From an uncultured Porphyromonas sp. (lineage in GTDB: Bacteria > Bacteroidota > Bacteroidia > Bacteroidales > Porphyromonadaceae), in NCBI GenBank assembly GCA_905372565.1, contig CAJPPK010000004.1:26692-90691 (forward strand): a stretch of DNA of 64,000 bases. The letters are read 5' to 3'. Shown here piece after piece: positions 1 to 8,431 of the stretch. The notes beneath the pieces are model-generated. The model did no database searches. It was not told the origin of the DNA and worked only from the letters and a program-made list of their open reading frames with translations. Numbering within the stretch: the first letter of the stretch is position 1; each line of letters opens with the position of its first letter. The translations under genes were made by a program, and so were the position numbers.

Positions 1-335
1 TCAAGTATAAGGTCAATCATCCCAACCTCGATAAGTGGGATGAGAAGACGATCATCACGGCAGAGTACGAGCAGACCTGGCGTGAAGGTAATGGCCGTGG
101 CTACTCTGCTGCTGATCCAGATGTCCGCGGTATGAAGGGCGGTCGTCAGATCACAGACTACGCTGTGCTGGATCTCAATGGTAAGCGTGTCGCAGGTATC
201 GGTACTTACCACATGGAGTACGATAAGAGCGATGAGATCCCTTACCGTTGGCTCCGTCAGGCGCTTGAATTCGGTAATAAGACCAAGCCTGGTAAGTTCA
301 CGGGTAAGCTCCCTGCACCTGCTAAAAAGAACTAA
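1..335 (+). CDS. C-terminal part of an unidentified protein (start outside window)
   Basis: An open frame enters from the left edge (first whole codon at base 3) and runs 110 residues to TAA at 333-335. The internal ATG at 132 is not a real start, because the frame is open and protein-like upstream of it (KYKVNHPNLDKWDEK...). The tail contains IGTYHMEYD followed by PYRWLRQALE and ends in a lysine-rich tail. It lies 16 bp before a DUF1735/LamG lipoprotein, so the two are probably co-transcribed. In Bacteroidota such lipoproteins often sit beside family-18 glycosidases, and the end of this fragment could be the last strand and helix of a TIM barrel. That identification is inference from context only; the family is not established here. 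Confidence 0.75.
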   Translation, partial: KYKVNHPNLDKWDEKTIITAEYEQTWREGNGRGYSAADPDVRGMKGGRQITDYAVLDLNGKRVAGIGTYHMEYDKSDEIPYRWLRQALEFGNKTKPGKFTGKLPAPAKKN

Positions 336-351
336 GTAATCTCTTCAGACA

Positions 352-1512
352 ATGAAGCAACTAGTATATGCCCTGCTGGCTGTAGCTACACTCGCCAGCT
401 GTCAGAATGAGCTCTTCAAGAACGATGCTACGAAGTTCGAGACAGAGCAAGGAGTCTACGTACCTAAGGAGTCTAGCTCATACCAGCTCTTCGTCGCTGA
501 TGGAGCTAACCAAGAGGTGTCAGAGCTAAAGATCGCTCTTGCTAAGCCACAAGGTGGTCAAGTGAGCGCTCAGCTTCGCTCGGGTGGACAAGCAGCTCTC
601 GATCGCTATAATAAGGCAAATGGTACGAACTACCAACTCCTACCTGAGTCTATGTATGAGCTAGCTTCGAACGTTACGTTTGAGTCCAATCATACGGTCG
701 CTAGCATTCCTCTTAAGATCAAGGATCTTCAGTTCAAGGGAGATGCCTATGCACTGCCTATCGAAATCGTAGGAAGTGATAGCAAGGTGATCGATGCTCA
801 GAAGGATGCCCTTCTCGTACTTAACCAGATCATCTATACCAAGGCATGGAAGTCTGGTGGCTCTCAGATCGGGACGCAGTGGCCTTCTGGCAAGTATGGT
901 GCTTGGACCTTCGAGGCTATGGTACGTCGCTCTAGCTACACGGCTAATAACCGATCCATCCTAGGTAGCGAAACTAGTGGTGGCGTACGTGACGAGATCT
1001 ATACGCGCTTCGGTGACGTAACCATCACGCCTAAGCAGCTTCAGATCAAGACCGGTGGATCTCAGATCGATATCCCCGCTTCGAAGCTCTCTGCTAAGGA
1101 TAACGAATGGTACATGCTCTCCTTCGTCTACGATGGTACGAATACTCTCGTTTACGTCAACGGTCAGGAAGTCGCCAAGACGCAGATCCGTGACGGTGAG
1201 TACGAGATCCATGGTATTTGGATCGGTGGAGCTAACGAACTCGTTCGTGAGGTACGTGTCTATAAGAGCGCTCGTACGGCTGATCAGATCGCCGCTTCTA
1301 CGTGGAAGATGGTTGATCCTACCGATCCTGACCTTCTCGTCTACTATCCACTCAATGGTAAGAAGCGTGACTTCAAGACGGGTAAGATCACCGAAGACGA
1401 AACGGGTGCTTGGGACTGGTCGAAGAATGAGTATCACATCACGAATCTGAATGGATCTAGCTTCGTCGGTGATGGTGGTAAGCTCTTCCGCTTCCCTCTC
1501 GAAAACAAGTAA
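352..1512 (+). CDS. DUF1735 and LamG domain lipoprotein, probable surface glycan-binding protein
   Basis: 386 residues. A short signal peptide ends in lipobox LASC with Cys17 as lipidation site, so it should be a lipoprotein, probably surface exposed. Residues about 30-150 look like a DUF1735 domain (VYVPKESSSYQLFV; later YNKANGTNYQLLPESMYE, the usual tyrosine- and leucine-rich end). Residues about 165-375 look like a LamG/concanavalin-type jelly roll (WTFEAMVRR, ILGSETSGG, WYMLSFVYDGTNTLVYVNG, then WIGGANELVREVRVYKSART). DUF1735+LamG proteins are typical accessory lipoproteins of Bacteroidota glycan-use loci, where they are thought to hold carbohydrate at the cell surface. The gene follows the truncated upstream gene by 16 bp and is closed by a strong hairpin at 1537-1571. 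The ligand cannot be read from sequence. Confidence 0.8.
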   Translation: MKQLVYALLAVATLASCQNELFKNDATKFETEQGVYVPKESSSYQLFVADGANQEVSELKIALAKPQGGQVSAQLRSGGQAALDRYNKANGTNYQLLPESMYELASNVTFESNHTVASIPLKIKDLQFKGDAYALPIEIVGSDSKVIDAQKDALLVLNQIIYTKAWKSGGSQIGTQWPSGKYGAWTFEAMVRRSSYTANNRSILGSETSGGVRDEIYTRFGDVTITPKQLQIKTGGSQIDIPASKLSAKDNEWYMLSFVYDGTNTLVYVNGQEVAKTQIRDGEYEIHGIWIGGANELVREVRVYKSARTADQIAASTWKMVDPTDPDLLVYYPLNGKKRDFKTGKITEDETGAWDWSKNEYHITNLNGSSFVGDGGKLFRFPLENK

Positions 1513-1536
1513 GTTTTCCCTCTCTCTTAGATAAGC

Positions 1537-1571
1537 GCGAGGCGTCATCCCCCTGGGGGATGGCGCCTCGC
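1537..1571 (+). terminator. Terminator hairpin after the DUF1735/LamG gene
   Basis: Arms 1537-1553 and 1555-1571 pair over 17 positions with one G-T wobble; the tip would open to form a small loop. Only a weak T stretch (CTTTT) follows. It lies 24 bp after the stop codon. Confidence 0.7.
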
Positions 1572-1641
1572 CTGCTTTTGGTGCTATTCCGTTCTGCGAT
1601 GGTGGCACTCTTGGGCTACGTCTTGTGCCTTGCCTTGGACT

Positions 1642-1752
1642 AAGCTAAGACGTGCCCTTGGTAAAGGTCGATCTTTGTTCTGGCAGAGGTATAGCTTGGT
1701 GAGAGCAAAGCCTAACCTCTGCGAGGAGCAAGGTTCGCCGCTCTCGGAGAAG
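1642..1752. repeat. 22-bp tandem array, AAGGT-type, locus 1 of 6
   Basis: Five units at exact 22-bp spacing. The third base of each core is at 1644, 1666, 1688, 1710 and 1732. Cores resemble the imperfect palindrome AAGGTnnASCTT: AAGGTCGATCTT, GAGGTATAGCTT, AAGCCTAACCTC, AAGGTTCGCCGC; the first (AAGCTAAGACGT) is strongly eroded. The array fills the space between the upstream terminator and the promoter at 1867. The 82-codon frame that crosses it on the minus strand is an accident of the repeat. Confidence 0.75.
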
Positions 1753-1866
1753 GATTGAGAGAACCGATTCCCCGTTCCATCGCTTGGCTGGAGAGAGGTC
1801 TTGCTCTTGGAGAAGTTGCCTGCTGTGGGCACGCTGCTGAAAGCAGAGCTTTGAGAGGAAAATCTC

Positions 1867-1874
1867 TACCTTTG
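1867..1874 (+). promoter_or_regulatory. Promoter -7 box TACCTTTG for the 1951 lipoprotein
   Basis: Perfect match to the Bacteroidota -7 consensus TAnnTTTG, 76 bp before the ATG at 1951. I see no convincing -33 TTG at 19-20 bp spacing. Confidence 0.65.
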
Positions 1875-1950
1875 TAGATGCTTCCTGCCTAGGATAGCTC
1901 CTAGGTAGCTAGCTTCACACCTAGCTCACACCTAACCATTCCATCGACGT

Positions 1951-2553
1951 ATGAAAAGTATGTTTTTCTCGACGCTACTCTTCTTGGGTGCTACCGCTCT
2001 TGCACTCTCCTCCTGTAGAAATAAGTCTAAGGACGAGCCGCAGAAGCCTCCCACGGTAGTGCCTCAGCCTACCCCCGGGGAACCTAAGCTCTTGGATCAG
2101 CTCAAGGGTACCTGGCTTCTCTCTAACGTGGTCGTTTCTCCCGAAGAGGTCGCCGTAGATGGCAAAAAGCTCAAGGTTGCCGACCATATCTTCCACCTTC
2201 CTCTGCTCGGAGGTATTGCTACGCCCGGTCAAGTCGTTATCGATGCCAAGGAAGCGACCTTTACGGGGCTTGCCGAGCCTAAGACGGCTGTCCTCAAGAT
2301 GCAGATCGATGCGGAGGGTAAGCTCACCTATCTCGCCCCTATCGGCAAGGTCGTCAAGACAGAGACCGGCATTCAGGTGCAGATCCAGGTACCTAACGCC
2401 CTCCTGAAGACCTTCAAGCCGGGCACAGGGCAGGGCGGTTCGCAGGGGAACCCTAATGCCTCAAAGCCTACACTGAGTGACTCTGAGAAGGTGCTCCAAG
2501 CCCTTGCACTAGGGACGGAAGACCTCAAGATCACGATTGACGGAAAGCGCTAA
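1951..2553 (+). CDS. Small lipoprotein of unknown function
   Basis: 200 residues. A hydrophobic signal ends in lipobox LSSC (Cys22), followed by a charged and proline-rich linker (residues about 24-45, PQKPPTVVPQPTPGEP). The body begins LLDQLKGTWLLSNV, a lipocalin-like opening seen in many small Bacteroidota lipoproteins, and continues with alternating strands. A glycine/asparagine-rich insert (residues about 155-168) precedes the C-terminal segment ending ITIDGKR. It is a single-gene unit: its own -7 box lies at 1867 and a strong terminator at 2582. A cell-envelope location is likely; I do not recognise a specific function. Confidence 0.7.
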   Translation: MKSMFFSTLLFLGATALALSSCRNKSKDEPQKPPTVVPQPTPGEPKLLDQLKGTWLLSNVVVSPEEVAVDGKKLKVADHIFHLPLLGGIATPGQVVIDAKEATFTGLAEPKTAVLKMQIDAEGKLTYLAPIGKVVKTETGIQVQIQVPNALLKTFKPGTGQGGSQGNPNASKPTLSDSEKVLQALALGTEDLKITIDGKR

Positions 2554-2581
2554 GCTGATACCTATACCTTAGCTTCAGACT

Positions 2582-2638
2582 AAGCCAGCCCACGCCCTAG
2601 CAAACGAAGGTTTGTTATGGGGCGTGGGCTGGCTTTTG
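2582..2638 (+). terminator. Strong rho-independent terminator
   Basis: Perfect 16-bp stem: arm 2582-2597 (AAGCCAGCCCACGCCC) pairs with 2620-2635. The 22-nt loop carries an inner AAAC/GTTT pair, and T residues follow. It ends the lipoprotein transcript. Confidence 0.9.
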
Positions 2639-2737
2639 GGGGCTGTATGGTAAGTGTTGGGTGGTATACACCGAGGAGTTTCCCTTGCTCTTGCCTTAGC
2701 TCTCTCGCTTGGGGCAGGGTAGTCCAGGGATTTAATG

Positions 2738-2745
2738 TACCTTTG
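2738..2745 (+). promoter_or_regulatory. Promoter -7 box TACCTTTG for kdsC-maf-nagA
   Basis: Perfect TAnnTTTG. It immediately follows an upstream in-frame ATG at 2735, so that ATG cannot be the translation start; the gene must begin at ATG 2768. Confidence 0.8.
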
Positions 2746-2767
2746 TAAAGTAAATCTTTTAGGAAGT

Positions 2768-3289
2768 ATGAGCAGCATCCCCTTTGACCTTTCTCGTATT
2801 CGCGCGTTCGTCCTCGATATGGACGGTGTAGTCAGTGCCACAGTAAGCCCTATCGGCCCGGATGGTATGCCCATGCGAACAGTCAATGTCAAGGATGGCT
2901 ACGCTATGCAGTACGCAGTCAAGTGTGGCTATACGCTCGCTGTCATCTCCGGCGGTGCTAGCGAAGCGATGACCCAGCGCTTTCGTCAGCTGGGGGCATC
3001 GCATATCTATATGCGTGTCTCCGATAAGGCTACTCAGCTCGAAGTCCTCTGTCGTGAGGCGGGTATCCGTCCCGAGGAGATCGCCTACATCGGTGATGAT
3101 ATCCCGGATATCCCTATTATGAAGTTGGTAGCCCTGCCCTGTGCTCCTGCGGATGCTGCTCCCGAGGTGAAGTCTGTCGCTACCTATATCTCCCTCTGTG
3201 ATGGCGGATATGGCGTAGTGCGTGACGTCATCGAGCAGACACTTCGAGCTAATGGTCAGTGGTCACTCTCCGAAGGCTTCGGCTGGTAA
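2768..3289 (+). CDS. kdsC: 3-deoxy-D-manno-octulosonate 8-phosphate phosphatase (HAD family)
   Basis: 173 residues from ATG 2768; an in-frame ATG at 2735 overlaps the -7 promoter box and is rejected. A HAD-fold phosphatase without a cap domain: motif I DMDGV with Asp17 (nucleophile) and Asp19, motif II ISGG around residue 63, the motif III lysine in SDKATQLE, and motif IV GDDIPD. The length and the VKDGYAMQ segment match KdsC, which hydrolyses KDO-8-phosphate to KDO for the LPS inner core. It is first in a tight cluster: maf starts 10 bp after its stop. A general YrbI-type HAD phosphatase is the only realistic alternative. Confidence 0.88.
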   Translation: MSSIPFDLSRIRAFVLDMDGVVSATVSPIGPDGMPMRTVNVKDGYAMQYAVKCGYTLAVISGGASEAMTQRFRQLGASHIYMRVSDKATQLEVLCREAGIRPEEIAYIGDDIPDIPIMKLVALPCAPADAAPEVKSVATYISLCDGGYGVVRDVIEQTLRANGQWSLSEGFGW

Positions 3290-3299
3290 TTCCCTCCCT

Positions 3300-3890
3300 A
3301 TGATCTGGTCAGACCTCACACAGCGCTATCGCTTGCTACTAGGCTCGCAGTCGCCGAGACGACAGGAGCTACTCCGAGGACTTGACCTGCCCTTTGAGCT
3401 GGTTCGTCTGCAGGATTTGGATGAGTCCTATCCTGCGGATATGCGTCCAGAGGACATCCCAGCCTACCTCTCCCAAGTGAAAGCTAAGGCTTATCGTCCA
3501 CAGCTGGATGAGCATAGTCTCCTGATCACAGCCGATACGCTTGTCTTCCTAGAGGATGAAGTCTTGGGTAAGCCTGCCGATGAAGCCGAGGCCGAGGCTA
3601 TGCTTCATCGTCTATGTGGTCGTACGCACCACGTAACTACGGGTGTGACGCTCTCGACCCTAGAGCGGATGGAGACCTTTAGTGATACGGCGGAGGTATC
3701 CTTCCTACCCTTGACTTCCGAAGAGATCCATTACTACGTCTCGCACTATAAGCCTTTGGATAAGGCAGGAGCCTACGGCATCCAGGAATGGATCGGCTAT
3801 CGAGCCATCCGACAGATCTGTGGCTCCTTCTATACGGTCATGGGACTTCCTGTTCACCTACTTAGTCAATATCTAATTCACTTCAAATAA
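3300..3890 (+). CDS. maf: Maf-family nucleotide pyrophosphatase
   Basis: 196 residues from ATG 3300. The frame is also open back to 3222, but that would run into kdsC. The N-terminal signature LLLGSQSPRRQELL (about 12-25) and ITADTLVFLE, carrying the probable catalytic aspartate, are typical of Maf. KPADEAEAEAML and YGIQEWIGYRAI complete the family pattern. Maf proteins hydrolyse non-canonical or bulk dTTP/UTP-type nucleotides to monophosphates and are linked to septum control in Gram-positive bacteria. It sits between kdsC and nagA with 10- and 13-bp gaps, so it is almost certainly co-transcribed. The substrate subgroup (YhdE-like or YceF-like) is not assigned. Confidence 0.9.
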   Translation: MIWSDLTQRYRLLLGSQSPRRQELLRGLDLPFELVRLQDLDESYPADMRPEDIPAYLSQVKAKAYRPQLDEHSLLITADTLVFLEDEVLGKPADEAEAEAMLHRLCGRTHHVTTGVTLSTLERMETFSDTAEVSFLPLTSEEIHYYVSHYKPLDKAGAYGIQEWIGYRAIRQICGSFYTVMGLPVHLLSQYLIHFK

Positions 3891-3903
3891 TACACTCTAC
3901 TAT

Positions 3904-5076
3904 ATGTACAAGCAAATCATAGGCGGTCGCATCTTCACCCCCGAGGGGTGGATTAATGGCGGATCTATCCTAGTCGAAGGCAAGAAAATCAAGGCTATCC
4001 TTAATACCAATCTACCGATCGAGGGGGCAAGCATGATCGATGCCCGCGGAGCGTACATCATCCCTGGTGGTATCGAGATGCATGTCCACGGAGCAGCAGG
4101 TGCTGACTTCATGGATGGTACAGTGGAGGCCTTCCGTACAGCTGCAGACTATCACCTTCAGCAGGGTACGACGACGATCTTCCCCACACTATCGACTTCG
4201 AGCTACGAGACGATTATGAAGGGGATCGAGTGCACAGAGATCCTGATGAAGGAGGATGAGTCTTCGGTCGAAGGTCTTCACTTGGAGGGACCTTACTTTG
4301 CCGTGAAGATGGCAGGGGCTCAGCTCCCCGAGCTCATCCGTCCAGCCCGCCCCGAGGAGTATACTAAGATCATGGAGCGTGGTGCTGGTGTCATCAAGCG
4401 CTGGGATGCAGCTCCCGAGATCGAGGGGGCACTCGAGTTCGGACGATATGTCAAGGATAAGGGTGTCGTCGTATCGCTAGCGCATACCGAGGCGAATGAC
4501 AAGGATGTCCGAGCAGCATGGGAGCATGGCTACACGCTAGGGACACACTTCTATAATGCGATGAAGGTCTCTCACAAGGTCGGGGTCTATAAAGAGCCAG
4601 GAGCTGTAGAGACGATCCTCGATATGCCTGACTTTGACATCGAGGTGATCTGCGATGGTATTCATGTGCCTCCGACGATGGTTCATTTGGCTTACGCTGT
4701 CAAGGGGCGTGAGCGCATGGCACTTACCACGGATGCCCTGCTCTACACGGGTACAGGAGCAGACTTCAAGGACCCTACGGGACATGCGATCGTCGAAGAT
4801 GGCGTATGTAAGCTATCCGACCGCTCCGCTCTAGCTGGTAGTGTGGCGACGATGGATCTGCTGGTTCGTACCGCTGTGCAGAAGGCTAACATCCCGTTGA
4901 TCGATGCCGTCTACATGATCTCCCATACGCCAGCTCGTATCATGGGGATCGAGGACACTAAGGGAGCATTGAAGGCAGGGCTAGATGCTGACATTCTCTT
5001 CCTAGACGAAGATCTGGAGCTCCGCTTCGTGATGCATCGTGGTCGTGTCGTCCGCGGTGAGGAATACGTCTGTTAG
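3904..5076 (+). CDS. nagA: N-acetylglucosamine-6-phosphate deacetylase
   Basis: 390 residues, the normal family length. A metal-dependent amidohydrolase: the HVH metal pair at His60/His62, HLEGPYF with the metal-binding Glu, LAHTEAN and GTHFYNAM with further histidines, CDGIHVPP, and LTTDAL with the catalytic aspartate. It converts GlcNAc-6-P to glucosamine-6-P plus acetate, feeding amino sugars from peptidoglycan or host glycans to glycolysis or cell-wall synthesis. Last gene of the kdsC-maf-nagA cluster (13-bp gap). A long imperfect hairpin at 5104 ends the unit. Cytoplasmic. Confidence 0.95.
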   Translation: MYKQIIGGRIFTPEGWINGGSILVEGKKIKAILNTNLPIEGASMIDARGAYIIPGGIEMHVHGAAGADFMDGTVEAFRTAADYHLQQGTTTIFPTLSTSSYETIMKGIECTEILMKEDESSVEGLHLEGPYFAVKMAGAQLPELIRPARPEEYTKIMERGAGVIKRWDAAPEIEGALEFGRYVKDKGVVVSLAHTEANDKDVRAAWEHGYTLGTHFYNAMKVSHKVGVYKEPGAVETILDMPDFDIEVICDGIHVPPTMVHLAYAVKGRERMALTTDALLYTGTGADFKDPTGHAIVEDGVCKLSDRSALAGSVATMDLLVRTAVQKANIPLIDAVYMISHTPARIMGIEDTKGALKAGLDADILFLDEDLELRFVMHRGRVVRGEEYVC

Positions 5077-5103
5077 ACTTTCCTGCTAGCAACATTTAGA
5101 GTA

Positions 5104-5153
5104 GATCCCTTGTGATACTCGCCTGCTCAAGGTGGGTGTCGCAAGGGATCTTC
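5104..5153 (+). terminator. Terminator after nagA
   Basis: Arms GATCCCTTG (5104-5112) and CAAGGGATC (5142-5150) pair perfectly, and weaker inner pairing extends the stem. A TTCCTATT tail follows. Confidence 0.75.
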
Positions 5154-5434
5154 CTATTCTATCTACTAGGGGAGGACGCTACCTCGCTCTGTGGTAGCTA
5201 TCCCTCTCCTCTAGCTGTCGATGGACTAGCTGAAGGTATGCAAGTCTCTATGACGTAATAGAATTAGTATATTTGTGCTTGGAAGATTTGTGCTTATGGG
5301 ATGATTAATAGCCTTGTCGAGGAGGAGGTGACCTCCTTTAGAGCTCCGCTTGCCTCTCTTGCTTAAGCAATCATAGTCCCTCCAGCATAGATTCAACTAT
5401 CAATAGATACCACCACAGCTATCTTTCGTAACTC
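5154..5434 (+). other. Long sppA leader with promoter and hyphenated palindromes
   Basis: No gene. A second weak hairpin lies around 5164-5213 (CTAGGGGAGGA against TCTCCTCTAG-type sequence). The -7 box is at 5268. The predicted 160-nt untranslated leader of sppA contains a hyphenated palindrome AGGAGGT-G-ACCTCCT (5323-5337) and a perfect 12-bp palindrome TTGCTTAAGCAA (5359-5370). No 22-bp array is visible here. Confidence 0.5.
5268..5275 (+). promoter_or_regulatory. Promoter -7 box TATATTTG for sppA-lpxK-thiL
   Basis: Perfect TAnnTTTG, 160 bp before the sppA ATG, implying an unusually long leader. No clear -33 TTG. Confidence 0.6.
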
Positions 5435-7276
5435 ATGGAAAAGCCTTACTCCACGAAACAGCCTCTTGGCTTTTGGAAGACCGTCCTCGCAGCCTTCGTA
5501 GCCTTCCTCGGTGCTAATATCATCGGTACGCTCATCACTTTAGTTTTGTTCTTCTCTATACTAGCAGGGATAGCTACTACCTTCTCTTCTGGCTCAGGTG
5601 TGATAGAGCTGAAGAAGAACAGTGTCCTCAGAATCTCCCTTAGCACGATCTCCGAGAAGGTCGTTACGGATGACTGGCGCAGTCTCCCTTGGGGCTTCGG
5701 CATACCTAGTAAGGAAGAGACTCCCGTTTCTTTGACGGATGCGTTAGCAAGTATCCGCAAGGCTAAGGAGGACGATCGTATCCGAGGGATCTACCTGAAC
5801 CTAGATAATTATGCAGGTGGTATGGCTTCGACCATCGACCTGCGTGCTGCCCTTGAGGACTTCAAGAAGTCGGGTAAGTTTATCTATGCCTATGCAGATG
5901 GCTATGGACAGAAGGCTTACTACCTCTCTTCGGTAGCCGATAAGGTGATCCTTAATCCCGAGGGGACAGTCCAGCTCGTCGGGTTAGCCTCAAGTAATCT
6001 CTTCTTTAAGGAGGCTCTCGATAAGCTTGGTGTCAAGGCTGAGATCTTTAAGGTCGGTACTTATAAGAGTGCCGTAGAGCCTTTCATGCTAGATCATATG
6101 AGTGAACCCAATAAGGAGCAAGTCAGTGAATACCTATCAGGTGTCTGGAACTATCTCCTTCAAGGGATCTCTTCCTCTCGAAAAATCGCAGTAGATAGCT
6201 TGCGTCAGTATGCTGATAATGGGATAGCCTTCGGCGAAGCAGCAGACTTTGTGCGTCATCGCTTGGTCGATACCTTAGCCTATCGCTTGGATGTGGCAGA
6301 CCTTGTCGCTCGCCGAGTAGGAGTCAAGACGGAGGATCTACACCAGGTTGGGTTAGCCGATCTTATTGGATTGCCTGACCCAGCAGAGAAGGGACGACTT
6401 GATGACCCTGCTATCTCTGTCCTCTATGCAGAGGGAGAGATCTCGGAGCAAGGGGATGGGATCACGGCAAGCCTAGCTCGTCAGCTACGTGATCTGCGTA
6501 GCGAAGATGATGTTAAGGCTGTAGTCCTTCGTATCAACTCTCCTGGTGGAAGCGCCTTCCTATCTGAGCAAATCTGGCATGAGGTCAAGTCGCTCCGAGC
6601 TACAGGTCGTAAGGTCGTGGTCTCGATGGGTGACGTCGCTGCTTCGGGGGGATACTATATTGCTTCGGCAGCAGATGCTATTGTCGCTAGCCCTATGACG
6701 TTGACGGGGTCGATCGGTATCTTCGGGATGCTACCTGATGCCTCCGAGCTCGCTAAGCGCTTTGGCCTCAATGTAGATGTCGTGCAGACCTCTCGCTATG
6801 CAGATATGGATGCCAGTAATTTCTTTGGCTTCTCTCTTCGCCCACTTACTCCTGAGCAGCGTGCGCTGATACAGCACCAGGTGGAGCGGGGCTACAGGAC
6901 CTTCCTCAGCCGAGTGAGCGAAGGCCGTAAGATCGCTATCCCTGCTCTTGATTCGATCGCTCAAGGTCGAGTTTGGCTTGGAGCGAAGGCAAAGGAACTA
7001 GGTCTAGTTGATAAACTCGGGGGACTAGATGTGGCTATCCGCCATGCAGCCAAGTTGGCGGGACTTAAGGAGGGTAACTACCAAGTCTACTACGGTGAGA
7101 CCTCCCAGAGCTGGCTTGATCAATTGTTCTCTAGTGAGAATTCGGATAGCTTCCAGGCACGTCTTCGCCGAGTGTTTATGAGTGATGAGGAGAAGAAGCT
7201 ACAGGAGCTCCTCCGTTTCTCTACTCATTATCGTGGTATTCAGGCACGCTTGCCCTACGAATATCAGGCTTATTAA
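5435..7276 (+). CDS. sppA: Signal peptide peptidase SppA, long (tandem-domain) form
   Basis: 613 residues, the long double-domain form of the S49 family. One N-terminal membrane helix (about 18-48) anchors it in the inner membrane with the protease domains outside. The catalytic dyad fits the E. coli pattern: Lys211 in KVGTYKSAVEPF of the N-terminal half and Ser404 in MGDVAASGGYYIA of the C-terminal half. RINSPGGSAF and TLTGSIGIFG are the expected flanking motifs. It degrades signal-peptide remnants and membrane protein fragments. First gene of a unit with lpxK (18-bp gap) and thiL. Confidence 0.93.
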   Translation: MEKPYSTKQPLGFWKTVLAAFVAFLGANIIGTLITLVLFFSILAGIATTFSSGSGVIELKKNSVLRISLSTISEKVVTDDWRSLPWGFGIPSKEETPVSLTDALASIRKAKEDDRIRGIYLNLDNYAGGMASTIDLRAALEDFKKSGKFIYAYADGYGQKAYYLSSVADKVILNPEGTVQLVGLASSNLFFKEALDKLGVKAEIFKVGTYKSAVEPFMLDHMSEPNKEQVSEYLSGVWNYLLQGISSSRKIAVDSLRQYADNGIAFGEAADFVRHRLVDTLAYRLDVADLVARRVGVKTEDLHQVGLADLIGLPDPAEKGRLDDPAISVLYAEGEISEQGDGITASLARQLRDLRSEDDVKAVVLRINSPGGSAFLSEQIWHEVKSLRATGRKVVVSMGDVAASGGYYIASAADAIVASPMTLTGSIGIFGMLPDASELAKRFGLNVDVVQTSRYADMDASNFFGFSLRPLTPEQRALIQHQVERGYRTFLSRVSEGRKIAIPALDSIAQGRVWLGAKAKELGLVDKLGGLDVAIRHAAKLAGLKEGNYQVYYGETSQSWLDQLFSSENSDSFQARLRRVFMSDEEKKLQELLRFSTHYRGIQARLPYEYQAY

Positions 7277-7294
7277 TGTCGATTTCTCTAGGTA

Positions 7295-8392
7295 ATGAAG
7301 CAAAGCCGTAATCCCTTTCTCTATCCCCTCTCCTTGCTCTATGGGGCGGGGGTCGGCTTGCGTAATTTCTTGTTTAATCAAGGTATCCTCAAGGAGCAGT
7401 CCTACCAGATACCGATCATCTGCGTCGGTAATATCACCGTAGGGGGTACTGGGAAGACGCCTCATGTGGAGCTCCTGATTTCTATTCTCCGATCTCGCCA
7501 CCGCATCGCTGTCATTAGCCGAGGTTACGGACGTAAGAGTCGGGGGCTATGTGAGGTTACTCTTGACTCCACAGTCAGTGAGGTCGGAGACGAGCCGAAG
7601 CAGATCAAGCTGAAGTATCCCGAGGTGCGCTTCATTGTCGATGGTAATCGTCGTAGAGCTATACGTCATCTTTTTAGTCTAGCCCCTCAAGATCGTCCAG
7701 ATGTGATCCTGCTGGATGATGGCTTCCAGCATCGCTACGTGCATCCCTCCTTCAGTATCCTGCTGGTGGATGCCTCTCGGGAGCTTCATGAAGATGCTCT
7801 CTTGCCTTTTGGGCGACTGCGTGAGCCTGCTACGGCACGCTATCGGGCGGACTGCATCATCCTGACGAAGTGTTCGGCAGATATCTCTCCGATCCAGCTG
7901 AGGATCATGCAGCGCAATCTAGCTCTCTATCCTCACCAGCAGATCTTCTTCTCTCGCATTCAGTACCTAGCGCCTCGTCCCTTGGGAAGTCTCTGCGAGG
8001 CCGATGAGCGTACCTTGTCTGAAGGGGCACAGGTCTTAGCGCTCTCGGGTGTAGCTTCTCCTGCTCCCTTCCTAAGCTACCTGCGTGAGCAGTATGAGCT
8101 CGTCGATGAGCTGACCTATCGAGATCACCATCTCTTCACTTCCTCTGACCTTCACGAGATCGAGCGAGCCTGGCGTGAAGCACAGGCTAAGACACCCGCC
8201 ACGCCCCTCTATGTCATCACGACGGAGAAGGATGCCGTGCGCCTGGCGGATAGCTATGCTAGCCTAGCTGAAGACTTTCGTTCGCATCTCTTCTTCCTCC
8301 CGATCACGACGGAGATTTTGTTTAAGCCAGAGAGCTTCCAGCAGATGATTCATAAGGTAGCCGTGGCCTTGCCTCGCTCCTTGCAATACTAG
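7295..8392 (+). CDS. lpxK: Tetraacyldisaccharide 4'-kinase (lipid A synthesis)
   Basis: 365 residues. The P-loop variant GGTGKT is at residues 50-55 inside CVGNITVGGTGKTPHVELL, the hallmark of LpxK. Downstream ISRGYGRKSRG, GDEPKQI and LLDDGFQHRYV are family motifs (the DDGFQH block contains catalytic residues). An N-terminal hydrophobic segment associates it with the inner membrane. It phosphorylates the lipid A disaccharide at the 4' position using ATP. Co-directional with sppA (18 bp upstream) and thiL (39 bp downstream). No purine-nucleoside phosphorylase gene lies between lpxK and thiL, although I recall one there in some Bacteroides genomes. Confidence 0.93.
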   Translation: MKQSRNPFLYPLSLLYGAGVGLRNFLFNQGILKEQSYQIPIICVGNITVGGTGKTPHVELLISILRSRHRIAVISRGYGRKSRGLCEVTLDSTVSEVGDEPKQIKLKYPEVRFIVDGNRRRAIRHLFSLAPQDRPDVILLDDGFQHRYVHPSFSILLVDASRELHEDALLPFGRLREPATARYRADCIILTKCSADISPIQLRIMQRNLALYPHQQIFFSRIQYLAPRPLGSLCEADERTLSEGAQVLALSGVASPAPFLSYLREQYELVDELTYRDHHLFTSSDLHEIERAWREAQAKTPATPLYVITTEKDAVRLADSYASLAEDFRSHLFFLPITTEILFKPESFQQMIHKVAVALPRSLQY

Positions 8393-8431
8393 GGAAGAGC
8401 CGTCGTCTTCCTTCCCCTTTTTATATATCCT

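Noticed and set aside
961..1608. 215-codon minus-strand frame opposite the DUF1735/LamG gene
   Set aside because: It lies antisense to a clear lipoprotein gene, has no signal, family motif or promoter, and runs through the terminator hairpin.
1584..1832. 82-codon minus-strand frame
   Set aside because: It is built almost wholly from the 22-bp repeat array; similar frames occur over other arrays for the same reason.
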